From: UBA1794 sp031552405
GTDB lineage: Bacteria; Bacteroidota; Bacteroidia; Bacteroidales; Bacteroidaceae
Length of the DNA stretch: 64,000 nucleotides
Direction: 5' to 3'
NCBI GenBank assembly: GCA_031552405.1
Contig: JAVBMN010000001.1
Coordinates: 112,184 to 176,183, forward strand
Below are positions 44,582 to 54,400 of this stretch, in pieces. Each line of letters begins with the position of its first letter. The first letter of the stretch is position 1. The position numbers were made by a program, and so were the translations under genes. The notes beneath the pieces were generated by a model. It was not told the DNA's origin, did not search any database, and was given only the letters and a program-made list of their open reading frames with translations.

Positions 44582-47500
44582 TTATTCTACAATACTATCC
44601 CCTAATTTCAGTATTTCAGGCCAGTCGATCAATGCAGTGAGGGAACCGTAACAAGTAAGATCAGCCTGTGAATACACATCGAATCCGACGTCAACCAGGT
44701 TTTGCAGGATAGCATCCCTGCGGCGACCTGTTTCATTGTCAATCATAGCACTCAGTACATATTCTTTGTTGATCAGCTTAATGGGCTCTTTGGTATTCTC
44801 CTGCACAGTTATCTCCAAGGTATTCGAGTCCAAAGTCCGATGGGTTAAATGACACGACTGGTCTACGGCAAGCTTTTCATAGCCATATCGATAGTGGTTG
44901 CCCTGTTTGAAAAGCAGGACTTCGAACGGTACATTGTTTACCATGGATGGGATACGGGGGATAGGCGAAAGCTCCACGCCTACCAGAGCCGACGATAGAA
45001 AAGCCGGGGCATCCACTTTTGTATCGCCTACATATTTATCCCACAAAGCTCCGGCAGCATCTTCTATTACCGGACGAACGGTAAGTTGTAGGGTGCAATG
45101 ACTATACTCACCTCCGGAATCCATAGCTAACAAGGAAAAATTGAGCATGGAATCTAAGTTATTCTTTCCCATCGGCTTTATGTGTATGGAGGGATTCCAT
45201 ACCTGAGTACCGGAAAATCGGTTAGCAGAGTCTCTGTGAACTAAATAAGGCATATCATCCCTTTCCACAGGTGGAGTGTGATGATTGTAGGCTGTAGACT
45301 CAGAAGACAATACTTTAAACGTATCTCCTCCGGTACCTATGCTCAGTTTATTGGCAGGGATAAAAGTAGATATGCGGATCACAAAATGATCGGGATCGAT
45401 GACCCAGTCCAGTTCGCACACATCCGCATTATTAAGCCCGGCAGATACCGTAGCTTTCAGTATATTCGTTTCACAACAGTCTGAAGAGGAATCGTCATTG
45501 CTTTCAGTCACGGTATCAGCAGGCAGGAACTTTTCCCTGAACTCCGTCCAGGTAAGCAGGGGTGCATCGACTTCTTTCTTTCCGCCAAAGTGAATGGTGA
45601 ATTTGACAATACTCAGGTCTACAACCGCTTTTCCACCAAAAGGAGGTCCCCAGATATCTATCTGGACGCTAATGGAAACTTTCAATGTAAACAGGCCCAG
45701 ATCTACTGAACAGCCGATATTGACATAGCCGGCAGCGTAATACCTGAAAGGTGCCCACGCGATGATAAAATCAATACTCAGACAGAACCACGCCTTGAGA
45801 ATACCCAATTTCCAAACAGCGTTCAACTTCCCCCCTGCCATGAGCATGGAGGGAGTCATGGCGAAATAGGCTTCGCCGGTGACTTGCAGAGGCGAGAGGT
45901 TGAACACAATCCCTACCCGTGGCAACTTGGGATAATACGCAGGGGCCTCAAATTGCGGATGATACCCTCCTACCGACACCATAAAATCGCCGGAACGAGG
46001 GCCTCCGGTCACCTGAGGGGGATCTATCCATATATAGAAAGCGAAACCACCTGTCAGTCGACAGAAGTCGCCTAAGATATAGGAAGCCGGGGTAATGAGG
46101 CCTACTACTGCCAACAAACCGCTGGACTGCGTATAACAAGCCATGATAACGATCTCTATATAGGCAATCGGCTTAGAGGTGCCTTTGGGAAGGGTCATAG
46201 TACAGGAACCCAACAGAGCAATTTGAAACTCCACACCAAACGAAACGGTGACCACGGCAAAAGCTTCGATCATCTGGAATGAAGAAAAATAGATACCGGC
46301 TGCCACCCAATATTGCCCCGCTTCAGGTATAAAGTATTCCTTCATCTGCGGCAATACGTCTTTGATCGTATCCTCGGGGGTAGACAGTTGTTTGGGTGCA
46401 TTAGACTTGGGACCTGGCAACAGGATGTACTCCGGCAACTTCTCTAAAGTAGGCAAAATAAGCCGGTTGTTGATGCCAAATCCTCCGGCAAATCCTTTGA
46501 GATTGAAATAAGGCGGACCTCCCAAGGGGATCTCTACATGAGCATAGATAAAGAAACTGCCAGGAATGATCTCATCGGAATCCTTGTTTTTTTTATGCGA
46601 TGGGGTATGGCCGCCTAATGCTGTAAACGAGAAAGTACCGGCCTGCGCTAATACGGTACCATAATAAGAATCTACCCCGTCAGTGGTCGATTTCAGGAAA
46701 CCGCCTCCCAACTCAAATCCGGAGGTTTTCAATGACAGAAAGAAACCTTGCAAACCGAACACCGGTTCGAACTTGGACAGCGAACTTCCCACAGTCAGAC
46801 CAGACATGGTTAGTTGAGCAGGCCCCATAGTCAACGAAGCATCAAGCGCAAAGGAAAGAGTATTGTCGGCAAAGGCTACTCCCACGCGTTGAAAGGATAT
46901 AGGACCCAGTTTCTTTTTTACATCGAACCAAGTGATCTGATCGGGTGATACAGGGGTAGCCGAATCCAACATCGTGGCCCTTCCCTTAAAAGTATCCTGG
47001 TACTGACGGAGTGTATCGGAAGTCTGGCTTTCTTTGTTTCCGGTATGAAGAGGAATCATGAAATCCATCACATACAGCTCACCGGATATATGCATACCTT
47101 TGGCAAGTCCGTCGGCAAGCAGGGCATGTATTTCCTTAGAAAGCAAGGGGGTTACTGCTGTCACTTGTTCCTGGGCGAAAGAAGCGGAAGCAAACAGAAA
47201 CTGTAGGTTGTTGACAGCAAGCTTCACTTGGTCGGGCAGTTTGTCGCCCACCACAGGAATCTCTTTCAGGTTGATAGACGAACTAAGCTGCAAACCGAAA
47301 AGAAACTGCTTCTGTTCATCCTGCTCATAAAAAATAAACTCAGCCCTCTGCAGGTCTATCACAAAACTGGTAGGAATATACCGGCTCGCCGGCTCGGATA
47401 CACTTTTCACCAGATCGTGCAACGATACAGGGGCAGGGCCACTGGGCTGATAGGCTGCCACAAATACATTCCGGCGACAGTCATCAGTATCGAACCGAAC

Positions 47501-47890
47501 GGTAAAGTTTAGCTCATGAATGGTCAGCCTGCCCTGAAAAGTAATCGACGAGTGGTCACCTACAGCAATATATACCGACATTTCAACAGGAACCTCGGCT
47601 ACTTTAAAGCCTCCTGTACAGACGAATTCGAACGTCTTACTGCCCGTGTGATAACTAAACCCCAGATTACTCAGGTTCAAGGTACGGACAGGCTCAGGGA
47701 TCGTGTTAATTTGAAAACGCTCCCCGAGCATGTTAATCACATCTGCCATGGAAAGGATAGTGCCGGAAAGAAGCTTTCCTATAAAGAGAAAACCATTATT
47801 GTCCGAACCAGCCGACAGAGTGAATGGAATTTTTCCAATCCGGCATATTCCACCTAGCTGAAAATGAGGAGTGACCTCCGACATGTTCAT
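44582..47890 (-). CDS. DUF6603 domain protein
   Basis: Large beta-rich protein of 1102 residues without signal peptide. The N-terminal ~330 residues contain three related modules of about 110 residues with alternating hydrophobic strands (TLNLSNLGFSYHTGSKTFEF; YIPTSFVIDLQRAEFIFYE; LKEIPVVGDKLPDQVKLAV). The DUF6603 core is marked by FFIYAHVEIPLGGPPYFNLK, then GFAGGFGINNRLILPTLEKL and LLAVVGLITPASYILGDFCR. Following sections are glycine/aromatic rich amphipathic strands (VFNLSPLQVTGEAYFAM; YYAAGYVNIGCSVDLGLF). DUF6603 has no known function. Its start overlaps the stop of the small upstream gene by four bases. Confidence 0.88.
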   Translation of the reverse strand: MNMSEVTPHFQLGGICRIGKIPFTLSAGSDNNGFLFIGKLLSGTILSMADVINMLGERFQINTIPEPVRTLNLSNLGFSYHTGSKTFEFVCTGGFKVAEVPVEMSVYIAVGDHSSITFQGRLTIHELNFTVRFDTDDCRRNVFVAAYQPSGPAPVSLHDLVKSVSEPASRYIPTSFVIDLQRAEFIFYEQDEQKQFLFGLQLSSSINLKEIPVVGDKLPDQVKLAVNNLQFLFASASFAQEQVTAVTPLLSKEIHALLADGLAKGMHISGELYVMDFMIPLHTGNKESQTSDTLRQYQDTFKGRATMLDSATPVSPDQITWFDVKKKLGPISFQRVGVAFADNTLSFALDASLTMGPAQLTMSGLTVGSSLSKFEPVFGLQGFFLSLKTSGFELGGGFLKSTTDGVDSYYGTVLAQAGTFSFTALGGHTPSHKKNKDSDEIIPGSFFIYAHVEIPLGGPPYFNLKGFAGGFGINNRLILPTLEKLPEYILLPGPKSNAPKQLSTPEDTIKDVLPQMKEYFIPEAGQYWVAAGIYFSSFQMIEAFAVVTVSFGVEFQIALLGSCTMTLPKGTSKPIAYIEIVIMACYTQSSGLLAVVGLITPASYILGDFCRLTGGFAFYIWIDPPQVTGGPRSGDFMVSVGGYHPQFEAPAYYPKLPRVGIVFNLSPLQVTGEAYFAMTPSMLMAGGKLNAVWKLGILKAWFCLSIDFIIAWAPFRYYAAGYVNIGCSVDLGLFTLKVSISVQIDIWGPPFGGKAVVDLSIVKFTIHFGGKKEVDAPLLTWTEFREKFLPADTVTESNDDSSSDCCETNILKATVSAGLNNADVCELDWVIDPDHFVIRISTFIPANKLSIGTGGDTFKVLSSESTAYNHHTPPVERDDMPYLVHRDSANRFSGTQVWNPSIHIKPMGKNNLDSMLNFSLLAMDSGGEYSHCTLQLTVRPVIEDAAGALWDKYVGDTKVDAPAFLSSALVGVELSPIPRIPSMVNNVPFEVLLFKQGNHYRYGYEKLAVDQSCHLTHRTLDSNTLEITVQENTKEPIKLINKEYVLSAMIDNETGRRRDAILQNLVDVGFDVYSQADLTCYGSLTALIDWPEILKLGDSIVE

Positions 47891-48402
47891 CCCTTTTGGG
47901 GTCGCAAGGCCGATAGGTCAGCCATATTAAATCGCTTCAACACACTTTCCTCGTTGATGTTCCAGATGGCTAAATACAATGAATCGATGGAAACAATATC
48001 TGCCAGGTTGAGCAACCCTCCCAAATTGATTTTAATAGAGAAGGCATATTCGGTAGTCACAGAAGCTTCTCCTCCGGTCGTCGCTGGTTCTTCTTTTTTG
48101 TAGTAGAAGTATATCTGGTTGAGCTGAAACGTTAACTTATCCGGGTCAAATTCAGAAAAAATATCCTTTATACCCGTTATCTTACTCTTCATCTCATCTT
48201 CATCTATATTAAACTGATGAGCAACCGCTTGAGTAATTTCACTAAAGCTCAATGTCTGAATTGTATCCACATCAGTAGGAAGAACAAGAATTTCGGTTTT
48301 TCCGTTTCCACCTTTAATATACCCTGCAACCTTTGTCTTCAAAATTGTTGCATCTACACCTATCGCAAAGTTGAAATTTGCATCTGCATCTTTATTTCCC
48401 AT
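47887..48402 (-). CDS. First gene of the DUF6603 operon, related to its N-terminal modules
   Basis: A 171-residue protein without signal peptide. LSFSEITQAVAHQFNIDEDE is followed by PDKLTFQLNQIYFYYKKEE and YAFSIKINLGGLLNLADIVS. The order helix, L-x-L-x-x-I-x-F-x-Y strand, F-x-x-x-L strand matches the repeated modules at the start of the DUF6603 protein. It looks like a free-standing version of that module (pattern comparison by eye). It is the promoter-proximal gene, with a probable promoter at 48441-48448, and overlaps the DUF6603 start by four bases. It may be an assembly partner; this is inference. Confidence 0.75.
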   Translation of the reverse strand: MGNKDADANFNFAIGVDATILKTKVAGYIKGGNGKTEILVLPTDVDTIQTLSFSEITQAVAHQFNIDEDEMKSKITGIKDIFSEFDPDKLTFQLNQIYFYYKKEEPATTGGEASVTTEYAFSIKINLGGLLNLADIVSIDSLYLAIWNINEESVLKRFNMADLSALRPQKG

Positions 48403-48440
48403 TTCTCTATTTTGTTAATTGTATTATTAAAAATCCCATG

Positions 48441-48474
48441 CAAGTATAACAAAAAAGGCCGTGCTTAGTTCAAA
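48441..48474 (-). promoter_or_regulatory. Probable promoter of the DUF6603 operon
   Basis: TATACTTG (48441-48448, minus strand) is a near-consensus -7 element. TTTG lies 22 bases upstream (48471-48474), slightly long. The predicted leader is about 32 bases. No other plausible promoter is visible in the operon, whose gaps are mostly 22 bases or less except 68 bases before the last gene. Confidence 0.45.
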
Positions 48475-48844
48475 TTTGTATGCATTTTATCATGCCTTTT
48501 ATGTATTTTTCTTAACTCAAGTATGGGATAGCAATTAATTATTATTTAATAACAAATTGATTAGACCAAAAGTGTGAGATTAAAAAAAGGGAGCTCGCAA
48601 CTGCTACATACATTAAAAAGTAGAAAAAAGACTGCAAGTAAAAAACAGATAGAGAAAACCACACAAAAACTGCCAAAGAAATAAAAACAGATCAATTATA
48701 TTATGCGCTTTTAGTACTTTTGCCGAATAATCAAATTACCTCTGTGAGATACCACCTTATTAAGACAGTTGTTTTTACTACCTTTCAAAAATAGTATACA
48801 CTTCTTCATTATAAAGAAAAAGCACCTTACAGTATCCATTCATT
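48475..48844. other. AT-rich divergent intergenic region
   Basis: Gene-free region between the DUF6603 operon and the metallo-hydrolase gene. It is strongly AT-rich with runs of A and T (for example around 48530-48560 and 48630-48690). A plus-strand -7 element TACTTTTG lies at 48715-48722, 116 bases before the hydrolase ATG. No repeat or RNA family was recognised. Confidence 0.5.
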
Positions 48845-49972
48845 ATGATAGAAAAGAAGAAAAAAAGAAGATACATCATGTACATCCTATTATCCACCCT
48901 GTCGGTACTTGCTGTGACAGGGGTAGTTTTTATAAATCAGGCGCGTTTTGGAAGAAACCCGCAGGGCGAGCGATTAGAAAGAATTTTGAAATCCCCTCAC
49001 TACCGTGACGGGAAATTCCAGAACCTCTCACCCACCCCGCAACTAACTTCCGACAAGTCGAAGTTAGAGAGTATTATCGATTTCCTGTTTCGGAAGGTAG
49101 ACGGCCTACGTCCATCGGTGGATCTGCCTGTGATAAAAACCGATCTTACGCAAATTCAACGGGATGAAGAAGTGTTGGTATGGTTAGGCCACTCCTCCTT
49201 CTTTATGCAGACGGGCGGTAAACGATTCCTGATAGACCCTGTATTGGTGATGGCCTCGCCCGTATCCTTCGCCAATAAGGCATTCAAAGGAACCGAACTG
49301 TACACCCCGGATGACATCCCCGAAATTGATTACCTGATCATCTCGCACGATCACTGGGACCATCTGGACTACAATACCGTCATGCAATTAAAGGACAGAA
49401 CGGACAAAGTGATCTGCCCGCTCGGTGTGGGCGAACACTTTGAATACTGGGGCTTTGACAAAGATCGCCTCGTAGAACTCGACTGGAATGAAGATGCCCC
49501 ACTTGCGGCTGGCTTTACCGTACATTGTCTGCCTGCACGCCATTTCTCCGGACGGGGTTTCTCTCCGAATAAAACCCTGTGGGCATCCTATATGTTGCAA
49601 ACCCCTTCACGCACCATCTACATCAGCGGCGACGGAGGGTATGATACCCATTTTGCAGAAACAGCCGCACAATTCGGGCATATCGACCTTGCCATCTTTG
49701 AGAACGGGCAATACAATGAAGGCTGGAAGTTCATCCACCTCCTGCCGGAAGACCTGGCCCATGCAATCAAAGACATCCATGCCGACCGGGTACTTACCGT
49801 ACACCATTCCAAATACGCTTTAGGAAAACACTCGTGGAGAGAACCCTTGGAAACCATCAGTACGGCGGCTGAAAAAGACTCCCTAAACCTGCTCACCCCT
49901 ATGATTGGGGAAGCGGTATACCTAGATAATACTGCACAGACTTTCAGTAAATGGTGGGAAAATGTAAATTAG
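48845..49972 (+). CDS. Membrane-anchored metallo-beta-lactamase-fold hydrolase (UlaG/NAPE-PLD-like)
   Basis: A 375-residue protein with an N-terminal membrane anchor (residues 11-31) and a hydrolase domain facing outwards. The metal-binding signature is HDHWDHLD (168-175). WLGHSSFFMQTGGKRFLIDP and ISGDGGYDTHF are the flanking family motifs, and VHHSKYALGKHSW supplies a further ligand. This subgroup includes UlaG-type lactonases and NAPE-PLD-like phosphodiesterases; the substrate here is not determinable. Basic KKKKRR before the anchor fits an N-in orientation. It is followed after 34 bases by a GNAT gene on the same strand. Confidence 0.88.
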   Translation: MIEKKKKRRYIMYILLSTLSVLAVTGVVFINQARFGRNPQGERLERILKSPHYRDGKFQNLSPTPQLTSDKSKLESIIDFLFRKVDGLRPSVDLPVIKTDLTQIQRDEEVLVWLGHSSFFMQTGGKRFLIDPVLVMASPVSFANKAFKGTELYTPDDIPEIDYLIISHDHWDHLDYNTVMQLKDRTDKVICPLGVGEHFEYWGFDKDRLVELDWNEDAPLAAGFTVHCLPARHFSGRGFSPNKTLWASYMLQTPSRTIYISGDGGYDTHFAETAAQFGHIDLAIFENGQYNEGWKFIHLLPEDLAHAIKDIHADRVLTVHHSKYALGKHSWREPLETISTAAEKDSLNLLTPMIGEAVYLDNTAQTFSKWWENVN

Positions 49973-50018
49973 ATATCTTCTAACAAGAATAGAGAACAGC
50001 TTTAATTTGAATATCAAT

Positions 50019-50885
50019 ATGTTTCAGTCAGAATTTTGCAACGTAAATTATTTGCCGGATATCAATGTGGTCTTTGTAGAATGGAAAGAATTCTGCTGTG
50101 ACAAGGATTACAGGGAACCACTTCTACATGCAATTGACATTATGAAAACACATGCCAATTGCCATTATGTGGCGGATACCCGCAATGGATTCGAAAACGA
50201 AGAAGCAGATACCCAATGGGTATTCAATGAGTTTATCCCCCTTGCAGCATCAGCAGGATGTAAATACATCTTCTTCATTATCCAACCGGATAACCGTTTG
50301 AAAGAAGAACTGGAAGGACAATCCGTAGAACTGAAAAAGCATTTCGAAGTAATCGCTTGCTATGGATTGGACGAAGTGAAAGAAATCTTAGGAAAGATTC
50401 GGCAAGTCACCTTACAAGATGATTTCGTCCCGCTGGCAAAACTGCTGAACGAGGCCTTTGCCACCGTGGCAAAAGAGTTTGGACTGACCCAAGAAAACAG
50501 TCCAACCAACAATGCTTTTATAACAAGCGATGCCCTAAAAGCACAATTGACCGATAACAGGGAGTTTTATGCCTGTGAAGAGGACGGAAAAGCCATCGGA
50601 TTTATTGCAATCGAGAAGTCATTGACCGATACAGATACATTCTATATCGAGAAATTGGCAGTTATCCCTGCTTCCAGGCATTCAGGCATCGGAAGGCAGC
50701 TGATGAATTTTGCTACGGACAGAATTGCAGAACTCGGTGGAAAACGTATATCCATCGGACTTATCAATTCCAATACCGTGCTGAAGAACTGGTACACTCA
50801 ACAAGGTTATACAGAGTTCTCAATAAAAACATTTGAGCATCTTCCTTTTGATGTGTGTATAATGGAAAGATACTTACTATACTAA
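50019..50885 (+). CDS. STAS-like/GNAT fusion acetyltransferase
   Basis: Cytoplasmic two-domain protein. The first ~130 residues (FVEWKEFCCDKDYREPLLHA; YVADTRNGFENEEADTQWVF) have the pattern of the SpoIIAA-like/STAS-related domain seen beside Bacteroidetes regulators. The rest is a GNAT acetyltransferase (FYIEKLAVIPASRHSGIGRQ) with the acetyl-CoA loop (R-x-x-G-I-G) and a C-terminal NTVLKNWYTQQGYTEF. It would transfer acetyl groups from acetyl-CoA to an amine or protein N-terminus; the acceptor is unknown. An ATG at 50007 is an alternative start. The next GNAT gene starts 1 base after its stop. Confidence 0.8.
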   Translation: MFQSEFCNVNYLPDINVVFVEWKEFCCDKDYREPLLHAIDIMKTHANCHYVADTRNGFENEEADTQWVFNEFIPLAASAGCKYIFFIIQPDNRLKEELEGQSVELKKHFEVIACYGLDEVKEILGKIRQVTLQDDFVPLAKLLNEAFATVAKEFGLTQENSPTNNAFITSDALKAQLTDNREFYACEEDGKAIGFIAIEKSLTDTDTFYIEKLAVIPASRHSGIGRQLMNFATDRIAELGGKRISIGLINSNTVLKNWYTQQGYTEFSIKTFEHLPFDVCIMERYLLY

Positions 50886-50886
50886 T

Positions 50887-51414
50887 ATGATTGAATTAAA
50901 ACCTTTCAGAGAAGAAGATTTCGAGGCACTCATTTCATGGGTTGGCAGTGAAGAATTGTTAGTCCAATTTGCAGGGCCTATTTTCAAATATCCTCTCACA
51001 GTTGCACAACTGGAAAAATATATATCTGATGAGAACCGGTATGTTTTTAAAGTGATCAATCCCGAAGCAAATGGAATCGCCATAGGCCATGCTGAGATTT
51101 TCCTGGTGACACCCACCGCAGCACGTTTATGCAGGATTCTGATTGGGGATAAAAGCTATCGGGGAAAAGGTGTCGGACAAGAAATCATCAAACAACTAAT
51201 TGACCAGTCATTTGAATATCTCAATGCAGAAACCATAGAACTCAATGTGTACGATTGGAACACATCAGCCATAAAGTGTTATGAAAAAGTAGGGTTTGAA
51301 GTAAACCCTAATACGATAAATACCACTGAGGTAAACGGGGTAACCTGGACAGCAATTAACATGGTATTTCCAAAGCCAAAAAAGAGAGCACATTCTTCAT
51401 CTATCAGTAAATGA
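50887..51414 (+). CDS. GNAT family N-acetyltransferase (RimJ/RimL-like)
   Basis: Cytoplasmic acetyltransferase of 175 residues. LKPFREEDFEALISWVGSEE at the start and the acetyl-CoA loop DKSYRGKGVGQEIIKQLI (R-G-K-G-V-G) are typical. ETIELNVYDWNTSAIKCYEK, then VGFEV, is the standard final strand. The family acetylates ribosomal proteins, antibiotics or other amines; no substrate is indicated. It begins 1 base after the STAS-GNAT gene, so both are translated from one message. It ends 5 bases before the convergent hybrid regulator. Confidence 0.9.
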   Translation: MIELKPFREEDFEALISWVGSEELLVQFAGPIFKYPLTVAQLEKYISDENRYVFKVINPEANGIAIGHAEIFLVTPTAARLCRILIGDKSYRGKGVGQEIIKQLIDQSFEYLNAETIELNVYDWNTSAIKCYEKVGFEVNPNTINTTEVNGVTWTAINMVFPKPKKRAHSSSISK

Positions 51415-51419
51415 GTTGT

Positions 51420-54400
51420 TCACTTTCTCATTTTGTATTGGGTAGGAAGGACTCCGAACATTTTTTTAAATGATTTGGTAAAATAACTCGGCGTACTAAA
51501 TCCTACGCTGTAGGACACCTCCACCACAGTCATATTCCCCTGATCAAGCAATTGTGCCGCACGCTTCAAACGGACGTTACTTACAAATTCAGTGGGCGAT
51601 AATCCTGTGATGGAATGGAGCTTCCGGTACAAGTTCACACGGCTCATGCCCATATCCCGGCTAAAGTCCTCTATGGAATATTCCGCATTATCAATATTCT
51701 TTTCCACCCACTCAAACGCTTTTTCCAATAATTGTTCATCGATTGAGGATATAGTAACGGAAGCCGGACTCACTTCAACGCCCTCTTTAAACTCCTGCTG
51801 CCTTTGCCGGGTGCGTTCAATGAGGTTTTGTATACGCGACAACAGGATATCCCAATGGAAAGGCTTGGTGATATAGGCATCCGCTCCTTCCTTGTAGCCT
51901 TGTTTCTCGTACTCGATATTGGTATTGGCCGTAAGCAAGATAATAGGGATATGAGATATTTTTATCGTATTCTTTATGCGGCGGCATAATTCTATCCCGT
52001 TCATTTTCGGCATTGCAAGGTCGGTTATCACAATATCCGGTTCTTTATCCAAAGCTTCCCTTTCTCCTTCTTCTCCATTGACAGCTTCATACACGGTATA
52101 AAAGCTGTTCAGTTCATTCTTCAGATAAGCACGGAAATCGGCATTGTCTTCCACAAGCAGTATCTTCTTTCGGGAGTCGGATGCAGGGGCCTCTTCTGCC
52201 TCTTCCTTAAGCACAGGGTTACTCTTTATTTCTTTGGGCTGCAAATCTGTGGGGATGTATACCACAAAACGGGATCCTTTCTTTAACTGGCTGTGCACAA
52301 TGACTTCTCCCTGGTGCAGAGTTACATACTGCTTCACCAGATGAAGGCCTATTCCACTTCCCACATGTTCCTTCTCCGAGGTGTCTATCTGATGAAAACG
52401 TTCAAAAATAGTGGTAAGCGAATTAGATGGAATTCCTCTTCCGGTATCCTCCACTTCTATCACTACATATTCCCGGTTCTCTCGCATCTCTTTACGAAGA
52501 GAAAGGGTGATCTTTCCTTCCTGATCTGTGAATTTAAATGCATTGGAGAGTAAGTTATTGACAATCTTACGAATCTTATCAGAATCTACAGCCACCATCA
52601 CAACTCCCTGCGGACTGTGGTAGTTGAAATCGATCCCTTTTTCTTTTGCGGCAAGTTGAAAGTTATGCCAAGAAGACCGAAGCATCTCATTCAAATCAAC
52701 GGCTGCCAACAAAAGTGTTTCCCCGCCCATTTCTATTTTCCGGAAGTCGAGCAGCTGATTTACCAGCGTCAGCAAATTTTGAGCATTTTTACCGATCAGC
52801 TCCAGCTGCTGCCTGATATCTGTATCAGACACCTTCTTCACCAGTGTCTCTAAGGGGGTAATGATTAATGTCAGAGGGGTGCGCAATTCATGACTCACGT
52901 TAGTGAAAAACTGATACTTCATCTGGGCCACCTCTTCTTCCATCTGAAGATGCTGCTTCTCTTTCTGCCGGGCTATGTATTTACGCATCAGATACAAGAG
53001 CAGCAGCAAGGCGCATAGGATGTATAGCGTATTTGCCCACCAGGTTTCATACCAGGCGGGTAGTCGCTGCACAAGAACCGTCAGCGTGTTTTTGTACCAT
53101 GTACCATCCCTGTTAGTGGCCTTTATTTCAAGTTCGTAGTTGCCTTCCAACAGTTCCGTCAGGTAGATATTATTCTGCCCTTCAGGGATGTAGTTCCAGT
53201 GCATCTTTTTCCCTTTATACCGGAACGCATAGCGTATCTTATTGGTATTCAACGGATCAAAAGTAGAGAAGAACAACTCTATATTTCGTTCCTGCGGTTG
53301 CAATTGAATTCTCTTTGTATCTTTGGCACATAGCCTTGTGTCATCACCTACTTTGATCGCTGTCAGGCAGATTGGATATTCTTTAGCAGATAAATTAAAA
53401 GGCTGAAAGGATGAGAACTTCAAGATTCCCCCTACTCCGCCCACATACATCCCTCCGGCCTGATCGCTGCTCAATGACATAAAGTTATTCATCTGCACGG
53501 AGTGGTCTGAGTTCCGTACAATATACGAAGTCTCCTCTACCGGATTATAGATAGTAATCTTCTGATCCGTCAGTATCCACATATACCCTTTCTGATCACC
53601 CTCCAACGAATGAATAAGATCCTTACTCAACCCGATCTCTTTCATCTTGGGAAGGAATTGGTCACTTGACCGGTCGTAACAGTAAACACCTCCCTGCAAG
53701 GTGCCCGCCCAAACGGTCTGATCAACAGTCTTTGCCAGATGCAGGCAGTTCTCATTGGAAGGGTAAGAGTTTTTTTTCTTGTTCACTGTCAACCGTAAAA
53801 TGCCATTTGTTTCAGTGGCAATGTACACAGTTCCGTCACTTAGGGAAATGACATCGTTAATGATTCCGGTATTTTCCCATTCTTTGTACAAGCGTTTTGT
53901 TTCCTGATTGTAGCGGAATAAATTGTAGGTGGTCCCCAACCAGATATTCCCAGATTCGTCCTCATACATGGTTCGGATGCGCTCATCCTCGGCCAGTTGC
54001 AGAGTCACGATTTCCGACTCTTTCAATTGATTATCCACATACTGTATGGACAACACAATATTACCCTGCATCACTGCATAAATGCCCTTTCCATGACGGT
54101 ACTTCTCAAAGAAAGGAGATAATTTACGATTGCGCGAGACGATCAGTTCATTTGTATCCGGGCGATACAGGCACAATCCTGTTTTTTTCTGCCATATCCA
54201 GTAGAACCCCTCTTCATAGGCTACTCGCTGCAAGGCTGGAGGAATGCCCAAAGCTTCTTTGACTTTAGGCATGGAATTACGGAAAATAGCATTATTCTGA
54301 AACGACAGGATAAACGAATGCGGATAAGAACTGGCCACCCATATATTGCTGAGCCTGTCGGTCATGACCTGATTCAAGATCTTCCTTCCCTCGGGAAGTA

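Noticed and set aside
37964..48402. Operon as a phage tail or contractile injection system
   Set aside because: No sheath, tube, baseplate, spike or ATPase motif was recognised in any of the proteins; the resemblance rests only on large structural-looking proteins and collagen-like tails.
48845..49972. True beta-lactamase (antibiotic resistance)
   Set aside because: HDHWDH with UlaG/NAPE-PLD-type flanking motifs and an N-terminal anchor differ from class B beta-lactamases.
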